Assembly (NCBI GenBank): GCA_001931535.1 | Contig: CP016211.1 | Span: 15,391,501 to 15,455,500 of the forward strand | Origin: Minicystis rosea | GTDB lineage: Bacteria > Myxococcota_A > Polyangia > Polyangiales > Polyangiaceae | Length of the DNA: 64,000 bases | Reading direction: 5' to 3' | Part shown: positions 27,394 to 35,878 of the stretch, one piece after another | Layout of the letters: each line of letters starts with the position of its first letter | How positions within the stretch are numbered: the stretch's first letter is position 1 | Position numbers and translations under genes: made by a program | The notes under the pieces: model-generated | Databases searched by the model: none | What the model was told of the DNA's origin: nothing | The model's input: only the letters and a program-made list of their open reading frames with translations

Positions 27394-28043
27394 CGGGTAC
27401 CTCCTTCGAGCCACGGTTTCAGCGCCGGGTGCTTCCGGGCCGCCTCGACGAACTGGGCCTCGGCGCGCTGCAGGCGCCGCTTGATGGTCGAAAGCGAGAC
27501 CCCGCACGCCTCTGCCACCGCGGTGAGCTCCATCCCGTCGACGAAGCGCAGGGCGAACGCGATGCGCTCGTCGGCCGGCATCTCGCCGAGCACCGCGTAC
27601 GTGGCCCGCAGCGCCTCCGTCACCTCGTCGCTGCGCGCGGGCGCCTCGCGCTCGGGCAGGTCTTCGGGCGCGAGGAACGAGAGCCAGCGCCGCCGCACCC
27701 GCTTCTGAATGCTGATCCGCGCGGTGCGCACGGTCAGCGACGTCATCCACGCCGAGAGCGCCGCGGGATCGCGCAGCTCCCCAATCGAGCCCAACGCCCG
27801 CACGAACACATCGTGATGGATGTCGGCCATCTCCCGGTCCGGCCCCAGCACCCGGCGTAGGAGGCGCCGCACCGAGACCGCGAAGCGATCGTGGAACGCG
27901 GCCACCGCCTCGGGCCGCCGGGCCCGGAGGCCCTCCACCAGGGCCGCATCGCCCAGGAACGTCACACGCGCCGGCCCCTCGCCCGCCGCGCGGGGCTCGG
28001 ACCGACCTCTCTCCGCCACGGCAGCCACCGGTTCCACAGTCAC
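27369..28043 (-). CDS. ECF-type RNA polymerase sigma factor
   Basis: Sigma-70 family protein of 224 residues, GTG start. Region 2 spans about 40-110 (FHDRFAVSVRRLLRRVL, DIHHDVFVRALGSIGELRD, SAWMTSLTVRTARISIQKR) and region 4 about 150-205 (RIAFALRFVDGMELTAVAEA, VSLSTIKRRLQRAEAQF). It would direct polymerase to the operon and other targets, regulated by the membrane FecR-like protein whose gene overlaps its 3' end. About 25 residues of low-complexity sequence precede region 2. The divergent neighbour is a large lipoprotein gene. Confidence 0.93.
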   Translation of the reverse strand: MTVEPVAAVAERGRSEPRAAGEGPARVTFLGDAALVEGLRARRPEAVAAFHDRFAVSVRRLLRRVLGPDREMADIHHDVFVRALGSIGELRDPAALSAWMTSLTVRTARISIQKRVRRRWLSFLAPEDLPEREAPARSDEVTEALRATYAVLGEMPADERIAFALRFVDGMELTAVAEACGVSLSTIKRRLQRAEAQFVEAARKHPALKPWLEGGTRWGTTSVR

Positions 28044-28231
28044 ACGAGGAGCGCCGGACGGCTCACGGTCCTGTCCGGGGACCCGTCGCGCACATCACAC
28101 GACCGCACGCATGCATCGGACGACGAGCGCCACGAGCGCCGCGTTTGACCCAATTTGATGACCCTTTGACGTCGCCTACTGACATTGGGGAGCGAGTCAA
28201 TCCGTCCGTTCGTTCGCTACGAGGAGCTTCC

Positions 28232-30502
28232 ATGCTCGAGCATCTCGTTGTCTTCCTCGCCGCGCTCGGCGCCACGGCCTGCTCGAACCCCTCCACGACC
28301 GGCGGCCCGCCGGCAGGATCCAGGACGATCATGACGCCCACACCGTTCGACGCCGAGCACACGGAGGCCGTCGCGAAGAACCCCGAGGGGATCTCGTTCG
28401 AGGTGCGCCTCGCAGGCGACAAGACCCGCTTCCAGATGGGCGAGCGCGTCCCGATCGAGCTCTCGTTCTCGAGCCGCCGGCCGGGCACGTTCGTGCTCGA
28501 CGCCGCGTGGCAGGAGTCCTCCAGGGACACGTACCGGGTCGAGCCCGAGTCCGGCGCGCCCGATCCACGCCACGGGCACTCCAGGGACGCTCCGGAAATA
28601 GGCCCGGTCAGGATGCCCGTGCTCGGCGAGAAGCCCGAGAAGCTCGTCTTCGATCTCAACGTGTGGCACAGGTTCGATCGGCCCGGCGTTTACCGGCTCT
28701 TCGTGCTGTCCCGTCGCATCCACGACGAGTCCGCGCGGGCGGGTCGATCCCGCGACCAGGCGCCTGTCGCCTCGAACCTGATCTCGTTCGAGATCACGCC
28801 GCAGGATCCGGCCTGGGCCGCCCGCGAGATCGAGCGCGCCATCCTGCTCCTCGACCAGGCCACGTCGAAGGACGAGGACCGCCGCAATGCAGCGCGCACG
28901 CTTCGATTCCTGGGGACCGACGCGGCCGCGCTCGCCACGGTGGAGCGCTTCCGGGGCGGCGGGAACGACTACGAATTCATGTCCGGGCTCTTCGGATCGA
29001 AGAATCGCACGCTCGTCGTTCAATCGATGGAAGCGCGGCTCGACGATGCGGGCTTTCCCGTCACCGAGACGTTCCTGACGACGCTCGGGCACCTCCGGTT
29101 CGCATTGGAAGACCCCTCGGCGCAGGGGAGTCAAAAGAATCCGCACGCTCGGCAGGAGCTGCACGATCGATATGCGGCGAGGCTCGCCGGCGCCGTTTCG
29201 CGCAAGGCCCCGGCGGCCAGGGCCGTGAGCCTCGCGACCCTGCTCGAGAGAGGCTGGCGGGACAGGCCCAACGCCGCCTCGCCTGCGTGGCTCGCGCAGA
29301 TCGAGCGGAGCATCGCCGGCGCGTTCCTCGATCTGCCCCACGGCATGCAAGAGCAGCTCCTCAGGGCCCGCTGGACGCGCGTCCGGAGCCCCGATCTCGC
29401 CCCCGTGCTGAAGGCGCTCTTCGAGCGCCCCGATACGCCCACGGAGCTCCGGAGCGAAGCGCTCCGCCGGCTCCTCGAGCTCGACCCCGCCGAGGGCAGG
29501 CGGCGACTCCTCGAGACCATCGAGACTGGCAAGCCCCATCTCGGGCACGTGAACATTGCGATGCCCTTGCTGAGGGCGCTCCCCGACGCGACCGTGGCCG
29601 AGCTCGACGCGCCCCTCGCGGCCCGCTTCGAGGCCGACGTCGCGGCGAGCAACACGGAGGATCTCCAGCTCGTCACCGCGCTCCTCGCCCGGTACGCGAC
29701 CGCCGGTGCGCTCCCGCGCGTCCAGGCTGCGGCCCAATCCGAGATCGCCCTCTCGATGCTCGGGGCGGACCAGGGGCGCGCGCGCGCCTCGCTCGTCGGA
29801 TATTTCAACCGGGTGGCGCCGGCGATCGGCGCGGGCGCCCTTCGTGAAGCGCTCGTGGGCATGTCAGCCAGCAGCCAGGCCGAGCTCCTGCGGAACGTGG
29901 CCGAGGTGTTCATGAGCCCGGAGACCGAGAGGGCGCTCGTGGGGCTGGTGGAGCAGGCCGAGCCCGACGCGGTCGCCGTCGCGGCGCAGGCGCTGAAGCT
30001 CCATGGCTCGGCGGCAGCCGAGGCGCCGCTGTGGAAGCGGCTCGAGCGCTGGCATGCGCAGTGGAGCGGGAAACAGGAGCAGCTCGTGCACCGGTGGACC
30101 GAGCCGAGAGACGAGAAGAGATCGGCCGAGGTGCACCTCGAAGGAAAGCTCTGGTGGGCGATCGCCGACGGCCGCGGTTGGCTCGCGGATCGGGCCAAGC
30201 TCGAGAGGCTCGGCGGGCTCCTCGTCTCGCGCTACGAGAAGGAGCAGCTCGGCCATAGGCTCCATGCGTGGACCTCGAACAGGCTCACGCTCGCCGTCGC
30301 TGCGTCGGAGTCCGGCGACGTCAAATACGACCTCGCTCATTACAGCGGGTTGTCCCAGCGCGATGTCGAGAAGAAGCTCCAGCAGCTGCCGCGCGGGACC
30401 GTGCTCGAGCTCAATCCCTACGCGAGCGAGCAGCTCTTCCAGGACACTCGGGCGCTGGTGCAGCGCGCGGGGCTGACGCTCGAGCGGGCGGCGTGGCGAT
30501 AG
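28232..30502 (+). CDS. Large predicted lipoprotein with HEAT-like helical repeats
   Basis: Lipoprotein of 756 residues of unknown function. The ATG at 28232 follows GAGGAG at a normal distance and starts MLEHLVVFLAALGATAC, a lipobox. Residues 50-200 form a beta-rich domain (FEVRLAGDKTRFQMGERVPI, ELSFSSRRPGTFVLD) like an intracellular protease-inhibitor/Ig fold. From about 210 onward are repeated helical pairs (ERAILLLDQATSKDEDRRNA, RSEALRRLLELDPAEGRRRL) resembling HEAT repeats that could bind partners. An open frame upstream of the start lacks such features. Divergent from the ECF sigma gene. Confidence 0.75.
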   Translation: MLEHLVVFLAALGATACSNPSTTGGPPAGSRTIMTPTPFDAEHTEAVAKNPEGISFEVRLAGDKTRFQMGERVPIELSFSSRRPGTFVLDAAWQESSRDTYRVEPESGAPDPRHGHSRDAPEIGPVRMPVLGEKPEKLVFDLNVWHRFDRPGVYRLFVLSRRIHDESARAGRSRDQAPVASNLISFEITPQDPAWAAREIERAILLLDQATSKDEDRRNAARTLRFLGTDAAALATVERFRGGGNDYEFMSGLFGSKNRTLVVQSMEARLDDAGFPVTETFLTTLGHLRFALEDPSAQGSQKNPHARQELHDRYAARLAGAVSRKAPAARAVSLATLLERGWRDRPNAASPAWLAQIERSIAGAFLDLPHGMQEQLLRARWTRVRSPDLAPVLKALFERPDTPTELRSEALRRLLELDPAEGRRRLLETIETGKPHLGHVNIAMPLLRALPDATVAELDAPLAARFEADVAASNTEDLQLVTALLARYATAGALPRVQAAAQSEIALSMLGADQGRARASLVGYFNRVAPAIGAGALREALVGMSASSQAELLRNVAEVFMSPETERALVGLVEQAEPDAVAVAAQALKLHGSAAAEAPLWKRLERWHAQWSGKQEQLVHRWTEPRDEKRSAEVHLEGKLWWAIADGRGWLADRAKLERLGGLLVSRYEKEQLGHRLHAWTSNRLTLAVAASESGDVKYDLAHYSGLSQRDVEKKLQQLPRGTVLELNPYASEQLFQDTRALVQRAGLTLERAAWR

Positions 30503-30660
30503 GGGATTCGGGCTCGGAGCCCCCAGCCCCACCCTGGCGCCTTGCGAGCGTGAGCGCCCTCCGGCGCGAGAGCGGCGAATCCCTGGTCTTCGTCGAGGAC
30601 CAAGACCACGCTCGCGCGGTCCTTTTTCGAGGCGACATGAAGCTCTGATATCGTGCGCTC

Positions 30661-32406
30661 GTGGCACGACAGGCAACGGTCGCAGTTTCGCTCTTCGCGT
30701 CGCTGGTCCTGTCGGGCTGCGTTTCCCAGGTGATCGACGGTGCCGGCGGCTCCGTCTCGACCTCGGTGAGCTCTTCCACGAGCGGGGCGTCGAGCGGCAC
30801 GGGCGGCGCCTCGTCGTCGACGTCGGCCGTGAGCAGCGCGTCGAGTGGCACGGGCGGCGCCGTGTCGTCATCGAGCACGTCATCTTCGAGCACGAGCGGT
30901 ACGGGCGGCGCGGGAGCCACGTCGTCGAGCGCGAGCAGCGGCGCATCGTCGAGCGCGAGCAGCGCCTCCAGCAGCGGGGCCGTCGGTGGCGCCGATTGCA
31001 GCGCGCTCGCAGGCCTCTCGCCCGGGCAGGTCGTGTGGACGAAGGCGGTGTCCGTGTCCACGGCCGAGACCTTGGCGGCCCCCGCCGTGGGGACGACCGG
31101 CCACATCTTCTTCTCGGGCGGCCAACGCCAGCTCGGCTTCGGCGAGCAGCCTGCCACCGTGACGGTCGACGAGTGGGACGCGTGGGGCGCGCCGGTGGGC
31201 TCTCACCCCGGCATCAGCGGCATCACCACCCAGCTCTTGGCACCGTACACGCAGGTCGCGGTGTTCGGCGCCGGCAACTACGTGGTCAACGCCTCCTGGA
31301 AGAGCGGGAGCACCCTCGGTTACGAGTTCCGCGGCGTCATCCGCGACGAGGGCACCGCGATCGCGCAGGAAGCGGCGAACGACGCCGTCTCTTATCCCTA
31401 TCAAGCCCTCACCGGCACCGGGAATGCCGCCGGCGATCTCTTCCTCGCCTACGTCGGCGTGTACGGCGCGCCGGGGCAGCTCACCCGCGTCGACGTCGCG
31501 GGCACGACCGTCTACTCCAAGGCACTGCCCGGCTCGCCGGGCTTCACCAGCGCCACGCCCGACGACACCGGCGACGTGTACGTGGGCGGCGAGATCTCGG
31601 GCACGCTCGACGTCGGCTGCGGGCCCTTCTCGGGCACCGGGCCCTTCATCGCCAAGCTCGATCCCGCGGGCCAGTGCCTCTGGAGCCGCCCCGTCGGCAC
31701 CGACGCCGCGATCAAGCCCGCGGGCGCGAGCGCGTTCCTCGCCGGGATCTTCACCGGCTCGATCGATCTCGGGTGCGGGCCGATGACGAGCGGCTCCAGC
31801 GCCGCGAGCTACGTCGCGGAGCTCGGCCCCTCGGGCGCGTGCGCGTGGAGCAGAATCATCCCGGCCACGGAGATTTCCGTGCCGGCCGTCGTCGCCGGCG
31901 AGCCGATCGTCGCCGGCCAGGCGGCCGCGGGCGCCGACCTCGGCTGCGGGCCGCTCGGTGCCGGCACGGTCGTGGCTCGGCTCGACGCTTCGGGCGCGTG
32001 CGTATGGAGCCATGCCTTCCCGCTGTCCTACGCCTCGTTCGCCGCCATGCCCTCGGGGGACGTGGCGCTCTCGACGCCGTTCTCGGGCACCATCGATCTC
32101 GGCGCAGGCCCGATCGTCGCGCCGGGGAGCGAGGCGCTGGCCGTCGCTCGTCTCGACGGGATCACCGGCGATACGCTCTGGAGCGAGAGCCTCTCGGGGC
32201 CGTGGGGGCAATCCACCTTGCTCGCCGACGTCCTGGATGGCTTGCTCGTCGTGGGCGCGGCCGGCACCACCAGGCTCGACGCAACCGGAGCGATCCGCTG
32301 GCACCAAGTGAATGCGAGGGCCGGCCTCGACGACTGCGGAGCGGCCATCGTCATCAGTCCGCCGGGGGGCTCCCTGACCTACTTCGTGTCGCGCATCGCG
32401 CCCTGA
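30661..32406 (+). CDS. Predicted lipoprotein with Ser/Gly linker and beta-propeller-like repeats
   Basis: Lipoprotein of 581 residues: GTG start, signal MARQATVAVSLFASLVLSGC, then a Ser/Thr/Gly/Ala linker of about 90 residues (TSGASSGTGGASSSTS-type) with a repetitive DNA sequence. The globular part has repeats of the form GTLDVGCGPFSGTGPFIAKL then GQCLWSRPVG (about five units), typical of myxobacterial SBBP/propeller-like surface proteins. The linker probably extends the propeller from the outer membrane. Function unknown; no operon partner. Confidence 0.78.
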   Translation: MARQATVAVSLFASLVLSGCVSQVIDGAGGSVSTSVSSSTSGASSGTGGASSSTSAVSSASSGTGGAVSSSSTSSSSTSGTGGAGATSSSASSGASSSASSASSSGAVGGADCSALAGLSPGQVVWTKAVSVSTAETLAAPAVGTTGHIFFSGGQRQLGFGEQPATVTVDEWDAWGAPVGSHPGISGITTQLLAPYTQVAVFGAGNYVVNASWKSGSTLGYEFRGVIRDEGTAIAQEAANDAVSYPYQALTGTGNAAGDLFLAYVGVYGAPGQLTRVDVAGTTVYSKALPGSPGFTSATPDDTGDVYVGGEISGTLDVGCGPFSGTGPFIAKLDPAGQCLWSRPVGTDAAIKPAGASAFLAGIFTGSIDLGCGPMTSGSSAASYVAELGPSGACAWSRIIPATEISVPAVVAGEPIVAGQAAAGADLGCGPLGAGTVVARLDASGACVWSHAFPLSYASFAAMPSGDVALSTPFSGTIDLGAGPIVAPGSEALAVARLDGITGDTLWSESLSGPWGQSTLLADVLDGLLVVGAAGTTRLDATGAIRWHQVNARAGLDDCGAAIVISPPGGSLTYFVSRIAP

Positions 32407-32564
32407 CGCGGGATCGGAGCGCCCGACCTCCTCAATGGATGGTCACGAGCACGGCCCCCGTTGCCGTTCGCGTCCTGGCTCTCGACCATCACCACCCACC
32501 TGGCCTTTCTCGGCGCGCGGCGATCGTCCGGTGTTGCGGGTCCCCCGCGGCGCTCTCGATACGG

Positions 32565-34658
32565 TCAGAGCGTGTCGGGTGGAGGTGGCTTCGGCCCGGG
32601 CTCGAGGGCGTGGGTGACCGACAGGAAGAAGACGTGTCCCATGTGCTTGAAATGGGGGCAGACTGTGAGCTCCAGCGTTCGCCGCTCGTCGTCCTCCGTT
32701 TCGGTGACGGTGATCCTGACCGCGCGCAGCAGCCGGTGCCCGCGTTTTCCCGCCTCGACGCCACCGCTCTCCGTGACGAATGGATGCACCCAGGCGTCGA
32801 GCTCCCGCTCCGCGGCTGCGCGCGACGCGTGGGCGTACTCGTACGTGCGATAGATGATCTCAAGGTAATGAACGAGTCGAGAGACGATGAAGAAATAGGG
32901 TAGCTGCGTCTCGAGCGGGAAGCTCGTCTCGTCGGCGCGGCCCCCTGCCGTCGCGCTGAAACCCATTGGCTTCTGGAGCGAAGACGCGGAGTAGAAACAC
33001 GCCCGACCCTCGCTCATCCCGACCAGAGGGAGGAAGCCGCTCTCCGATAAAATGCGCTCGGTCCCCGCGGACACACGCACCTCCGTCGGACCGGCGAGCC
33101 CGTCTGGCGGCTCGGGCAGCCCTTCGATCATGCCGCCGCCCACGGGACCGATGATGTTCGGGCACCAGCGGTAACGTGCAAAAGACTCGGTGAGGCGGGT
33201 CGCGAAGGCGAAGCTGGCGTTGCCCCAACAGAGCTCCTCGTGCTCGAAGACCATCTCCTCGTATTCGAACGACGATGGATGGCGTCCTCCCCGATGATAC
33301 GGCGCGCGCAGCAGGAACCGCGGAAGGGTCAGGCCGAAGGCGCGGGCATCTCTGGTTTCGCGGAAGCCGTGCCACTGCACCGAGAGCGGGCGCTCGAAGG
33401 CGCCCGGAAGAAAGGTCAGATTGGCGAGCTGGGTGTAGCTCTCGACGCCGAAGAAGGAAGGGGCCGCCGCCGCAATGAACGGCGCCTGGGCGCTGAACGC
33501 CGCCGCGGCGCACTTCCGCATCAGGTACACGTCCTGCGCGGCGGGGCCGAGCTCGTAATTGGCAATGATCGCTCCGTACGGGTCGCGCCCGCTCCCGACG
33601 GCGCGCGTGTAAACCGTCTTGAAGAGCCCGCTCTCGGCGAGCGACGCCGCATCTTCGAAGTCGTCGCGCAGGTCTTGCCACGAGCAGTCGAACAGCTCGA
33701 TCTGGATGTTCTCCTCGAAGCGCGTCCGCTCGATCACGAACCAGAGCCCCCGCCACGCGCGCTCCAGCCGCTGGAAATCCGGGTGATGGAGGATCTCGTC
33801 GACCTGGGCGCCGATGAGGAGATCGAGCGACGCGATCAGGCTGTCGATCCGCGAAGGGAGGACGTCGAGGAGGGCGGTGAGCGGTACGGGCGCCATCTCG
33901 AGCACGCGCCAGAGCAACTCGTCGCCGTCCAGCTGCTCTTTGGGGGCCTGCCAGAAGTCGGGGTTGCGTACGATCCAGAGGTCATAGGCCCAAAACTCGA
34001 CGGATACGCCGCGCAGCGCCTCGTCCGGATCACAGAGCTCGCCGTCGGGGCCCCAAAGCGCAGGATACAATGTGTCGCTTCCCTTGGGCTGGACCACGGC
34101 GAGCCGGAGGGGGTTGTGGCAGGTGCTCGTCCACCCGACGTACGCGCACTGGAAGCCGGCGCCGGCAATCGCGCTGCGGACCGCGCCGAGCACGTGCTCC
34201 GAATAGGGGCCCTCGTCGTGCGTGAGCATGGCGTCGCCGTCATCGACGCCGAACTTGCTCAAGACGCTGGGGAAATGGAACGTGCACAGCCTCACGGCCT
34301 CGAACGACCGGTCGTCAGCGAGGCGCGCGGTCACGCCCCGGCCCTCGCGCAAGAGGGCGAAGGCAAACCGCTCGATCTCCTCCATGAGCGTGCTTTGGAG
34401 GTCGTACTCCCAGCACACGTAGCCGGCGAGAGCGCCCACGAACGGACAGTCATGCTGCGCGCGATGCCACGGGCGGTCGGCGAACGTATCCGGCGCGACG
34501 ATCTCGAAATGGATGTTGAGGGGGTACTCGCCTTCGAAGACCAGCCAACTGTCGAGCCGCAGGTTCCACCCGCGGAGGCGCTCGTTCAGGTGGGCGCGCA
34601 GATCGGTGACCGGCTCCGTGACCCAGATGGCCGACGCGATCTCGATGGAATCAGACAT
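32565..34658 (-). CDS. TssC/VipB (type VI sheath)-like protein with large N-terminal extension
   Basis: Protein of 697 residues. From about residue 255 it matches TssC, the large subunit of the type VI secretion contractile sheath: DEILHHPDFQRLERAWRGLW, then ALFKTVY-type LFKTVYTRAVG, DPYGAIIANYELG, PFIAAAAPSFFGVESYTQLA, FRETRDARAFGLTLPRFLL, CWGNASFAFATRLTESFARY, GGMIEGLP, SLQKP and the C-terminal CPHFKHMGHVFFLSV. Standard TssC is about 490 residues; here about 240 unfamiliar residues precede it (LNERLRGWNLRLDSWLVFEG, CWEYDLQSTLMEEIERFAF). No TssB, Hcp, VgrG, ClpV or baseplate gene is nearby. A zinc-ribbon gene lies 82 bp upstream on the same strand. Family confident, function open. Confidence 0.88.
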   Translation of the reverse strand: MSDSIEIASAIWVTEPVTDLRAHLNERLRGWNLRLDSWLVFEGEYPLNIHFEIVAPDTFADRPWHRAQHDCPFVGALAGYVCWEYDLQSTLMEEIERFAFALLREGRGVTARLADDRSFEAVRLCTFHFPSVLSKFGVDDGDAMLTHDEGPYSEHVLGAVRSAIAGAGFQCAYVGWTSTCHNPLRLAVVQPKGSDTLYPALWGPDGELCDPDEALRGVSVEFWAYDLWIVRNPDFWQAPKEQLDGDELLWRVLEMAPVPLTALLDVLPSRIDSLIASLDLLIGAQVDEILHHPDFQRLERAWRGLWFVIERTRFEENIQIELFDCSWQDLRDDFEDAASLAESGLFKTVYTRAVGSGRDPYGAIIANYELGPAAQDVYLMRKCAAAAFSAQAPFIAAAAPSFFGVESYTQLANLTFLPGAFERPLSVQWHGFRETRDARAFGLTLPRFLLRAPYHRGGRHPSSFEYEEMVFEHEELCWGNASFAFATRLTESFARYRWCPNIIGPVGGGMIEGLPEPPDGLAGPTEVRVSAGTERILSESGFLPLVGMSEGRACFYSASSLQKPMGFSATAGGRADETSFPLETQLPYFFIVSRLVHYLEIIYRTYEYAHASRAAAERELDAWVHPFVTESGGVEAGKRGHRLLRAVRITVTETEDDERRTLELTVCPHFKHMGHVFFLSVTHALEPGPKPPPPDTL

Positions 34659-34740
34659 GCGCTCTCACTCTTGCGGTATCCCGCGCCGCTTCACCGAGGT
34701 CCGCGCCGCTGTCAAAGGCTTCGCGCGCCTTTTCAGCGAC

Positions 34741-35409
34741 TCACTCGATGGTCTTCGACCCCGAGGCGGTCTTCTCGACGCTGCAGTCCATGAAGAGGGT
34801 CTGGTTCGCGTGGAGCACCGCGACACGAATCTTCCACATCTCCGCGCTCGAGCCGAGGCCGTCCGTCGGCTGGGGCGGAGGCCCCTTCCGCCCGCCGTCG
34901 AGCCACGCCTCGCGTGCGGTGTTGTCCTGGAGGATCGTCAGGGCGATGCGCTCCGTGACGATGTCGGAGAGCTCGGCCGGGATGAAGACCGTCTTCCTCA
35001 CCGTGACGCTCGACGTGGCGATCGCTGCGGGCCTGCCCCGCCGCGCCGCGAGCCCCACCCTCGGCGCAGCGGCGGCCGCAGCGACCGGCGCGGCGGCCGC
35101 CGCAGCGACCGGCGCGGCGGCGGCGCCCGTTGCTACGGGGCTGGCGACGACGCGCACGGCGCGCGCGGTCACGAGCGGGACGGGCGGGAGGACCACCGCC
35201 AGCACTGCCTGGGAGCGGAGCGGGGTGAAGCACCGCGGGCACTGTTGAGGGCGCGGCTGCGTGCTGATGGACACCACCTTCATGCACGAGAAGCAGCGAT
35301 ACAGCTCCATGGCCTGATGGCAGTACGGGCACGCGCTGAACCTCGATGTCGCGATGCTGTTCGCCACCTGCAACTGACGCCTGCAAGCGTGGCAATTCGT
35401 GAAGGGCAT
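34741..35409 (-). CDS. Zinc-ribbon protein with Ala-rich linker
   Basis: Protein of 222 residues without a known family. ATG at 35409 is chosen because GGAG lies upstream and the Cys pattern starts at once: CHAC, then CPYC about 22 residues later, and CFSC with CPRC, two probable zinc ribbons in the first 65 residues. A hydrophobic stretch and a repeated Ala/Pro/Val linker (GAAAAPVAAAAAAPV) follow, then a C-terminal domain (VRKTVFIPAELSDIVTERIA, ILQDNTAREAWLDGG). Upstream and co-directional with the TssC-like gene, so possibly functionally linked. Confidence 0.72.
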   Translation of the reverse strand: MPFTNCHACRRQLQVANSIATSRFSACPYCHQAMELYRCFSCMKVVSISTQPRPQQCPRCFTPLRSQAVLAVVLPPVPLVTARAVRVVASPVATGAAAAPVAAAAAAPVAAAAAAPRVGLAARRGRPAAIATSSVTVRKTVFIPAELSDIVTERIALTILQDNTAREAWLDGGRKGPPPQPTDGLGSSAEMWKIRVAVLHANQTLFMDCSVEKTASGSKTIE

Positions 35410-35878
35410 GAACGATCTCCGTGAGCCGCGGCCGTCGACGGCCACGATCAGTCGAGCCGTCCCCCATTCGCGCGTCAAGAACGCGGATGTCGCCACGTCG
35501 ATGCGATCACCGTGGGCAGGCTCGTCGAAGAGCCGGGATGCGCGGCGCCAACGCATTGCAGGGATGGGGGAGATCGTCCTTCGGAGGTGACGTTCACTTT
35601 CGGCGATGGGCGCTCTTGCTCGACTTCGCGAACCGAAGAAGCGGTGTGTTTGCGCTGCACGCCAAGTGGCGAATCGCGGTGGTGCCCTATTCATAGGCGA
35701 TCTCCTGCCGCAATCCTGCCTCTCGCCGGCGCGTCGGACACCGTCCGATTCGAGGGATTGCCTCGTGGCTGGCGTGCGGCAATGAGGAAGACCGGCGCGC
35801 CGTCGTCGCACGCTTCTTTGCCCTCGCGACGAAACGCGATGTTTGCGCGCCGTCTCCTCCCAAGAAGGAACTCAAGTG
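35410..35878. other. Intergenic stretch containing a dispersed repeat block
   Basis: No gene is recognised. A block at 35588-35632 (gtgacgttcacttt, cggcgatggg, then gctcgacttcgcgaacc) matches a block at 40238-40305 and partly one at 52612-52660, so this may be the remnant of a repeated element. The promoters of the two divergent neighbours should lie here. Confidence 0.55.

Noticed and set aside
32565..35409. Complete type VI secretion cluster
   Set aside because: Only a TssC-like protein is present; none of the neighbouring genes resembles TssB, Hcp, VgrG, ClpV, TssJ-M or baseplate components.
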